From JADGQA01 sp964579855 (GTDB lineage Bacteria; Bacteroidota; Ignavibacteria; UBA10030), in assembly GCA_964579855.1 (NCBI GenBank), contig CAZOIM010000019.1, positions 1 through 27,955 on the forward strand: a DNA stretch of 27,955 bases, written 5' to 3'. Position 1 is the stretch's first letter. Each line of letters opens with the position of its first letter. This document shows positions 22,776 through 27,955 of the stretch, piece by piece. The notes under the pieces are model-generated. The model did not search any database. It had not been told where the DNA came from and saw nothing but the letters and a program-made list of their open reading frames with translations. Both the position numbers and the translations under genes were made by a program.

Positions 22776-24947
22776 TCAGCTCCGCCAGAGGTAGGAAACT
22801 TTGAAGAATATTCCGCGGTAGGTTTCGAGGTACGAGGTTGAAGAGATGTATGCCGCTTGATTCCACGCTGTCCGTTCGAACAGCGAACCATAGCCGAGAT
22901 ACATCACGGTGCCGGGGATGTAGGTGAAGGAAAGAAGAAAATCATCCGTAAGACTTTTCCGATAGCCGTTGTATTCTGTGATGCCGCGGGCAAACCAGTA
23001 TTCATTCAGTTGATACGTTAATCGTACGCGTCCGATGGGATATTCGTAGACGAGCGAATTATCCGCGACCTGGAAGAGGTTTGCGTATGTTCCCGTGAGG
23101 GTCAAGTCGAAGTGTTGCCACGGCTGGAGATCAAGGTTCGCAACGAACGTGGTTCCCCTTCCCTGGACGGGCGCTGAAGAATAAACCACAGCGTCTCCGT
23201 AGCGAGCCGAGATCGTGAAATAGATTTCTTTTGAAAACTGCCCGCCACCGGCGATCCTGATCCCACTGTCGGAAAACCTGTTTCCAGCATAGATTTCAGT
23301 CGCTTGCATGTATTGCGCGCTCGCGGTCAGACTTCCGAGAATGGTTAACCCAACCGTAAACCGGTTGTTCGTCTCCCACAACCCGCTCGGATCGTCTCTC
23401 AACACCGAACCAAACGCAGCCAGATCAATGCGATCGATTATTTTCCACTTTGGATAAATCCTCGGCGTGACGTAACCATTCAGACAAAGGAGGCCGGTGC
23501 GCGTGAGAAAACCATCCTCGAGGGTGAATGCCTGCGAAATCTTGTTCCCTTCCAGTCCCCATTCCAATTCCCGTTGACTCGAATGATATAGAATGGAAAG
23601 TGCATGCCCGTCGTCGGCGTTCGTTGAATCGGACATTCGCGTCAAGGATCCGAGCGCGTGATACTCAAACGCACCTGAAGGTGAAACCCGCACGAGACCA
23701 TCGATTCCACCGACGCGATTGTACGTCGGCCCCCACTCACGTCCTGCGTAGATGCATCCGACATAGCTGTCGTCCCACAAGACCTGTTTGTACCGCACAA
23801 TGGGAACGACCGCATGCTTGCCGTACTCCACCGGTCGGCCATCGGTCAGATCATAGACTGCGATGATGGCCGCGAGAGAACCGTCCCGACTTGCTTTACC
23901 GCTCAACTTGACACCAGTCAAAGGACTGACCATAGTCCGGGTGTACACACCGTAAAGAAGTCCCTGTTGCCGGGATTGGTCGATTCCTCCCAGCGTGAGG
24001 AGATCTGTGCCTTCGAGAAAGAACGGACGCTTCTCGGCAAAGAACAGGGGCGACCGTAGATTGATATCAACCTGGCCTGCATCAGCCTCAACCTGACTAA
24101 AGTCCGGATTGTATGTTGCGTCCAGAATCAGTTGAGGCGTGATACCATACGTAGCTGTCGCACCGAACTGACCGCGATTATAGAACTGTTTTGATTCCCC
24201 CCCATCCTGATGGTATTTTGAACTGTAGGTAAAAGCTGGAAGCACCTGCCAGAATGCGTAATGCTTCAACCCGACATACTCCAGCGTCCCCATTTGGTTC
24301 ACGAATTGGTATCCTTTGGCAGGATCCAGAGGTGGATACGATACATGCTCCAATCTCCTCCCTATCTGCCGCTCGAAGATCATTCCCATATATGTCGGGT
24401 CGCCGCTGTTGTATCGAATACTCTTCAGCGGAATGCTGACTTCCACGCTGTATCCTTTGTCGTCAATCTGACCTGCGCTTGACCAGACAAGATCGACGCC
24501 GACATCTTCGTTTGTATTCGTGCCCCGGCTGTCCATCTGGATGCCGATCGGATTGACGTAGAACGCGTAGAGCGCCTGTTGGTCGTCGAAGGTATCCATG
24601 TTCAGACAAATGAAGTCGTCGTTGCGGATGTTGTCCCGTTGTGTGAGCGTTGCTTTGATTTTGGAAGGCTCGGGATCAAAACAGCGGAAGGCAAAGTAAA
24701 GGTTCGTGTCGTCGTAAGCCGCATAGGCCACGGTCGATTCAGGAATCACTTTTCCGAAATCAGGATAGAACGTCCTGAATGCGGTCACCTTGAGAGCTTT
24801 GCTCCAAACCGGATCATCAAGCTTTCCGTCGATGCGAGGGGGGGTATCGGTTCGCACCGGCTTGAGAGAATCATCCGAGAAAAGATCCGCAGTACAAAAG
24901 GCGCAGAGAAATATCAGACCTGCCGGGAGCAATGGCGCGCGTTTCAT
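22776..24947 (-). CDS. CBM9-like / DUF5916 outer-membrane-associated protein
   Basis: The 723-aa protein has a signal peptide (about 1-22). A carbohydrate-binding family 9-like N-domain (about 30-220) follows: PPRIDGKLDDPVWSKALKVT, YAAYDDTNLYFAFRCFDPEP and IPLKSIRYN. The DUF5916 region begins with the hallmark TPQLILDATYNPDFSQVEAD, QVDINLRSPLFFAEKRPFFL and EGTDLL. The remainder is repetitive amphipathic beta-strand (ISARYGDAVVYSS, FDLTLTGTYANLFQ, FLLSFTYIPGTVMYLGYG) ending FKVSYLWRS, consistent with an outer-membrane beta-barrel. Its function is undetermined in the literature I know; ligand binding at the surface is a guess. The ATG at 24947 lies 29 nt after the DinB-like gene, so the two are likely co-transcribed. 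Confidence 0.88.
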   Translation of the reverse strand: MKRAPLLPAGLIFLCAFCTADLFSDDSLKPVRTDTPPRIDGKLDDPVWSKALKVTAFRTFYPDFGKVIPESTVAYAAYDDTNLYFAFRCFDPEPSKIKATLTQRDNIRNDDFICLNMDTFDDQQALYAFYVNPIGIQMDSRGTNTNEDVGVDLVWSSAGQIDDKGYSVEVSIPLKSIRYNSGDPTYMGMIFERQIGRRLEHVSYPPLDPAKGYQFVNQMGTLEYVGLKHYAFWQVLPAFTYSSKYHQDGGESKQFYNRGQFGATATYGITPQLILDATYNPDFSQVEADAGQVDINLRSPLFFAEKRPFFLEGTDLLTLGGIDQSRQQGLLYGVYTRTMVSPLTGVKLSGKASRDGSLAAIIAVYDLTDGRPVEYGKHAVVPIVRYKQVLWDDSYVGCIYAGREWGPTYNRVGGIDGLVRVSPSGAFEYHALGSLTRMSDSTNADDGHALSILYHSSQRELEWGLEGNKISQAFTLEDGFLTRTGLLCLNGYVTPRIYPKWKIIDRIDLAAFGSVLRDDPSGLWETNNRFTVGLTILGSLTASAQYMQATEIYAGNRFSDSGIRIAGGGQFSKEIYFTISARYGDAVVYSSAPVQGRGTTFVANLDLQPWQHFDLTLTGTYANLFQVADNSLVYEYPIGRVRLTYQLNEYWFARGITEYNGYRKSLTDDFLLSFTYIPGTVMYLGYGSLFERTAWNQAAYISSTSYLETYRGIFFKVSYLWRS

Positions 24948-24976
24948 GGAATCTCACGAATGTTGAATAGTCTTTG

Positions 24977-25743
24977 CTACTTCGACCTGCTCGAAGGAGG
25001 AATAATGCCCACCATCCGCAAGTACACCACCATCTGACCGAAGTGGTCCTGGGAATGTGTTAACGCATAAAATGTAAGCTCTAATCGCGTCATCTTCATA
25101 CCGCGGAACGGAATCATTTCCAGCGCATTTTCGGACGTCATCGTCGATATTGCCTTGTGTCCGAGAGCGAAGGAACCCTTCAGGTACTTCATGATGTCTG
25201 ATTTGGATTTGATTTCGTCGGGGCCGTTGACGTTCTTGACGCCGGGGGGAAGTGCGTCACCGGTGATTGCGCTCCACATATCGTAGTTGTCCGTTGCGAG
25301 GTGCTTCGCTTGTCCGGCGAACGTTCGGACGCCTTTGTATACACTCCCCGGGATATTGAGACGTTCAGGGGTAAAGTCGAATTTGTCCTCCGGCATCGCT
25401 TCGGCGATATCAACGACGTTCTNNNNNNNNNNNNNNNNNNNNNNNNNNNNNNNNNNNNNNNNNNNNNNNNNNNNNNNNNNNNNNNNNNNNNNNNNNNNNN
25501 NNNNNNNNNNNNNNNNNNNNNNGGGGTAAAGTCGAATTTGTCCTCCGGCATCGCTTCGGCGATATCAACGACGTTCTTCTCCACGTACGTTAGCTGCCCA
25601 AGGCAACCGATCTCAAGGCTTGTCGATGGCGAGAGTGCGTTGATTATCTGCTTGGTTGGTCCTGATGGAGACGATCCCCATGCGATCGTTCCAAGGATGA
25701 AATTCAGAGAAAGCAGGAAGAACATTGGACGCAATTGTTTCAT
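24977..25743 (-). CDS. Secreted DinB-like four-helix protein, split only by an artefactual gap
   Basis: The gene runs from the ATG at 25743 (AAAAGG 6 nt upstream) to 24977. A 100-N gap and a duplicated 55-bp edge interrupt it. Removing the N run and one 55-bp copy gives exactly 612 nt, a continuous 203-aa frame. The product has a signal peptide (MKQLRPMFFLLSLNFILGTI, cleavage near AWGSS). A DinB/YfiT-type four-helix bundle follows, with conserved-looking NVVDIAEAMPEDKFDFTPER, FAGQAKHLATDNYDMW and ALTHSQDHFGQMVVYLRMVG. The histidines in QAKH and THSQDH fit the metal-binding trio of the fold. Most DinB proteins are cytoplasmic, acting as metal-dependent thiol transferases or of unknown role; this one is exported. 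It precedes the DUF5916 gene by 29 nt. Confidence 0.82.
25368..25422 (+). repeat. 55-bp duplicate, left edge of gap
   Basis: This 55-bp segment is identical to 25523-25577 on the other side of the N run. Both copies encode the same part of the DinB-like protein (around VDIAEAMPEDKFDF). It is best read as the overlap of two contig ends that were not merged. Confidence 0.95.
25423..25522. other. Assembly gap of 100 N, probably spurious
   Basis: The placeholder run sits between two identical 55-bp edges. Collapsing the edges restores an uninterrupted reading frame, so no sequence seems to be missing here. Confidence 0.95.
25523..25577 (+). repeat. 55-bp duplicate, right edge of gap
   Basis: Identical to 25368-25422. 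Fifty-five is a common assembly k-mer length, which fits an assembly overlap rather than a biological repeat. Confidence 0.95.
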
Positions 25744-25979
25744 GCTGAACCTTTTAATAATATCGTCGGGCTTCAATTCTCGCAGACCATCTTCACAGCA
25801 CCATTGGTCGGGCTGCACATTTCGACATTGCTGAGCTGGCAAGTAGCAGAAACCTACGTGATTTCGCCGTCGTTTGTTGCGTTCACGGCACGTTCCAGTC
25901 CAACCCAGCCAGCAGCGAAGGTGAATTCCAGAAGTGGCCAATAATAGGCGCATCCCGCTTGAAATTTCCAAAACACGAA

Positions 25980-26005
25980 GGCCCAAGTTATTTCTAACTT
26001 GGGCC
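25980..26005 (-). terminator. Terminator hairpin after the domain-duplicated protein gene
   Basis: GGCCCAAGTTA pairs perfectly with TAACTTGGGCC (11 bp) around a TTTC loop. On the minus strand it lies about 47 nt beyond the stop at 26053 and is followed by a moderately T-rich CTTCGTGTTTT. The rest of the 25744-26052 interval holds open stretches in several minus frames, but none has a credible start or a recognisable product. Confidence 0.65.
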
Positions 26006-26052
26006 AGTATAATGTCTACCGTAATATTGCAATTCCGACGAACGTGTTCGTG

Positions 26053-26754
26053 TTATTCCCATCCCTCTTTGGCCAAAGCATCGTGGAGCTCATTGGGGTG
26101 GTGTCGGTGATAGTATTCGATTTTGCTTGAGTCTTCGTGAGCTTTGTCGTATGACCATCCCTTTGCCATCAGATTGCGTTCGTGCAATTCGTGCAGGAGA
26201 ACATACGGTCGTTCGATTTCTTCCAGATCGTTGTCGATCCACACCTCATTCTTCGGCACAAACTCATACACCTGGTCGTGTCCACCTTCGGTGAAATCAT
26301 CGTCAAACACGCTGCGCACCAGACGGCCATTCACAATCCAGACGTGCACGCCGGATTCGAGCGTTTTCCAGAGTTTCTCGTGTACTTTTGTAGGATCCGG
26401 AAGATTGCCTCCCTTCGTCAGTTTGCGCACATCGCCTGACTTCTTCCGCTCTGCTCGTTCTGCTTTATCCGCCGCTTCCAGTGCGTCATCATAAGGAACC
26501 CCCTTGAGCATCAGCCGGTGTTCCAGGAGAAGATGGTCGATGAAGAATTTTTGCTCGTCGTTCTCCGCCTCTTTATCAAGCCAGAATTCATCCGGTGGGA
26601 TGCAGTCAAACACGAGATGCTGGCCGAAATTTGTGAACTCTTCATCAAGATGAGTGCGGACATAGGTCCCGTCGACTGTCCAAATGCTGATTTTGCCACG
26701 GTGGCCGACAAGCTTGAGATATGGTGGTTTCCGTATTGAATCGTCGATTTTCAT
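26053..26754 (-). CDS. Unknown protein made of two tandem copies of one domain
   Basis: I do not recognise a named family. The 233-aa protein is soluble, rich in acidic residues and has no signal peptide. It contains two clearly homologous units, at about 22-100 and 136-213. Shared positions include IWTVDGTYVR/VWIVNGRLVR, DEEFT-FG/DDDFT-GG, VFDCIPPDEFWLD/VYEFVPKNEVWID, HLLLEHRLMLKG/LHELHERNLMAKG and YDDALEAADKAE/YDKAHEDSSKIE. Each unit would be a beta-rich half followed by a helical half; a Lys-rich linker with KSGDVRKLTKGG joins them. The C-terminus is His-rich (YYHRHHPNELHD). The second copy keeps HELHE where the first has LLLEH, so the halves may have diverged in activity. The ATG at 26754 has a weak AGG site. 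It is divergent from the thioredoxin-fold gene and is followed by a hairpin terminator. Confidence 0.85.
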   Translation of the reverse strand: MKIDDSIRKPPYLKLVGHRGKISIWTVDGTYVRTHLDEEFTNFGQHLVFDCIPPDEFWLDKEAENDEQKFFIDHLLLEHRLMLKGVPYDDALEAADKAERAERKKSGDVRKLTKGGNLPDPTKVHEKLWKTLESGVHVWIVNGRLVRSVFDDDFTEGGHDQVYEFVPKNEVWIDNDLEEIERPYVLLHELHERNLMAKGWSYDKAHEDSSKIEYYHRHHPNELHDALAKEGWE

Positions 26755-26777
26755 GGGCCTGGGTGTATTGTTTCTCT

Positions 26778-26791
26778 GTACACAAATGTAC
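26778..26791. promoter_or_regulatory. Inverted repeat in the divergent promoter region
   Basis: GTACA-CAAA-TGTAC is a perfect 5-bp inverted repeat 24 nt upstream of the minus-strand gene, within the 239-bp region between divergent starts. It could be an operator, but a site this short can arise by chance. No confident promoter was seen in the rest of the interval. Confidence 0.25.
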
Positions 26792-26993
26792 TTGTGGTTT
26801 CCAATACCGGAAAAAAGTTATGCAAAACGAACATTGATTGCAACACACGCTTTGACCCAATACTCAAAACTTCATACCTTGAACATCATCTTCATTCGAA
26901 GACAGAGCAACCCTTCATATTCTTTCCCCACTTGCCAGATCGATGTATTGTTCATCTCTTTCCATCTTGTTTCCATAGACTGGAGAACCGACA

Positions 26994-27955
26994 ATGACGA
27001 AACTTAAGTTTCCTCTGCTTCTCGCTATGCTGACCCTGCTTGTTCAACCTCTATTGGCAGATGATTTTCCCACGCTGCCGCTGGGTGCTAAAGCCCCCGC
27101 GTTCAATCTCCCCGGAATTGATGGACGCAATTGGACACTGAAGGACTTTGCAGATTCCAGGATCCTCATCGTCACCTTCACGTGCAACCATTGCCCCACC
27201 GCCCAATACTACGAGGAGCGCATCAAGCAAATCGTTGCAGACTACAAAACCAAAGGAGTCGCACTTGTTGCGATCATGCCCAACGATCCAAAGTCTGTGC
27301 GTCTCGATGAGTTGGGCTGGAGCGATTTAGGCGATACGTTTGCCGAGATGAAACTCCGGGCCAAGGACCGCCATTTCGAATTCCCCTACCTCTACGACGG
27401 CGAAACAGAGGAAATTTCCCGCGCCTACGGTCCGGTGGCGACTCCGCACGTGTTTGTCTTCGATGCCGACAGAATGCTGCGCTACGTTGGGGCCATCGAC
27501 AATTCGGAGCGTATCCGGCACGTGACAAAGAATTACTTGCGCGACGCGCTCGATGCCCTCCTGGTGGGAAAACAACCCCCCGTAACGCAAACCAAGGCTG
27601 TTGGCTGTTCCATCAAGTGGGCAGGCAAAGAAGAACAGGTGAAATCCTACATGGACAAGCTCGCCGAGGAACCCGTGTCTCTTTCGAAGGCGGATACAAC
27701 CCTGCTGCGATCGCTGAGGAAGAACGACTCGGGAAAATTCCGACTCGTGAACTTTTGGGCTACGTGGTGTGCACCGTGTGTGGCTGAGTTTAACGAATTT
27801 GTGACAGTGAACCGGATGTACCGGCACCGCGACTTTGAACTCATCACCGTCTCCATCAATCAGCCTGATGAGGAACAGCAGGTGCTTGAGTTCCTCAAGA
27901 AGCAACAAGCTTCCAACCGCAACCTTATTTTTATTTCGAGTGAAAGGGAACCATT
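26994..27955 (+). CDS. Exported two-domain thioredoxin-fold protein (redoxin fused to TlpA-like), 3' end outside window
   Basis: The frame is open from the ATG at 26994 (GGAG 8 nt upstream) to the end of the window: 320 codons and no stop. A signal peptide ends near PLLAD (residue 22). Domain 1 (about 28-190) is an AhpC/TSA-type redoxin: LGAKAPAFNLPGIDGR, an active-site-like CNHC (Cys64, Cys67), then the cis-Pro region VATPHVFVFD. A GCSIKW motif (Cys205) closes it, as in stand-alone homologues. Domain 2 (from about 232) is TlpA/ResA-like with FWATWCAPC (Cys259, Cys262). Two CxxC centres in one exported chain suggest relay of reducing equivalents in the periplasm, perhaps for cytochrome or disulfide handling. 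The partner is not visible. Confidence 0.9.
   Translation, partial: MTKLKFPLLLAMLTLLVQPLLADDFPTLPLGAKAPAFNLPGIDGRNWTLKDFADSRILIVTFTCNHCPTAQYYEERIKQIVADYKTKGVALVAIMPNDPKSVRLDELGWSDLGDTFAEMKLRAKDRHFEFPYLYDGETEEISRAYGPVATPHVFVFDADRMLRYVGAIDNSERIRHVTKNYLRDALDALLVGKQPPVTQTKAVGCSIKWAGKEEQVKSYMDKLAEEPVSLSKADTTLLRSLRKNDSGKFRLVNFWATWCAPCVAEFNEFVTVNRMYRHRDFELITVSINQPDEEQQVLEFLKKQQASNRNLIFISSEREP

Noticed and set aside
25744..25986. N-terminal extension of the DinB-like frame, and a Trp-rich minus frame in the same interval
   Set aside because: A ribosome site and signal peptide fix the DinB start at 25743. The other frame has no start codon and overlaps a terminator hairpin.
26053..26754. HELHE as a zinc-protease HExxH motif
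   Set aside because: The second histidine is at +3 rather than +4, and the first repeat lacks the motif, so a metalloprotease call is not justified.

Overview
The window reads as a metagenome-type scaffold of a Gram-negative bacterium from the Bacteroidota/Chlorobi/Ignavibacteria side of the tree. The main reason is that both large subtilases end in a type IX secretion (Por) sorting domain with the NYPNPFN signature and a GxYxxR/GVYFARL-like beta-sandwich. Periplasmic lipoprotein foldases, a DUF5916 outer-membrane-type protein and Spy-like periplasmic proteins agree with a diderm envelope. The lineage is inferred from protein motifs only. No tRNA, rRNA, CRISPR array, transposase or phage gene was found. 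Two runs of exactly 100 N mark scaffold joins. The first hides the N-terminus of a sensor kinase. The second is flanked by identical 55-bp sequences and looks like an unmerged contig overlap rather than missing DNA.

Layout: (1) 175-4310, + strand: three consecutive parvulin/SurA-type peptidyl-prolyl isomerases, two of them predicted lipoproteins. (2) 4422-9711, +: MoxR AAA+ ATPase, a T9SS-sorted subtilase overlapping it by 4 nt, then a membrane-anchored VWA protein with an intact MIDAS. (3) 9794-12164, +: a VanX-like D-Ala-D-Ala dipeptidase and an SLC13/ArsB-like permease. (4) 12300-15353, -: a small secreted protein of unknown function, an NtrC-family sigma-54 response regulator and its partial histidine kinase. 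(5) 15617-18673, -: a 1018-residue subtilase with Asp-box repeats and a T9SS tail, with a good terminator. (6) 18674-19238: a repeat-rich intergenic region with a possible 34-aa membrane peptide. (7) 19239-22649, +: a DUF5009/NagX-like acyltransferase, a CDF metal exporter, a small Cys-containing secreted protein and a Spy/CpxP-like His-rich periplasmic protein, which looks like a metal-stress locus. (8) 22776-25743, -: a secreted DinB-like protein (split by the artefactual gap) followed by a CBM9/DUF5916 protein. (9) 26053-26754, -: an unknown protein made of two copies of one domain. (10) 26994-27955, +: a two-domain thioredoxin-fold protein running off the window.

The best candidate for an undescribed system is the signalling module at 12.3-15.3 kb. 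Upstream of the small secreted gene lies a near-consensus sigma-54 promoter (TGGCATTTCATTTGCA). About 110 and 195 bp further upstream are two related GCCAC/GTGGC inverted repeats, at distances typical of NtrC-family enhancer sites. The neighbouring genes encode a GAFTGA-bearing sigma-54 activator and its kinase. This suggests a self-contained circuit whose output is an uncharacterised exported protein. The MoxR-subtilase-VWA arrangement and the domain-duplicated unknown protein also merit attention.
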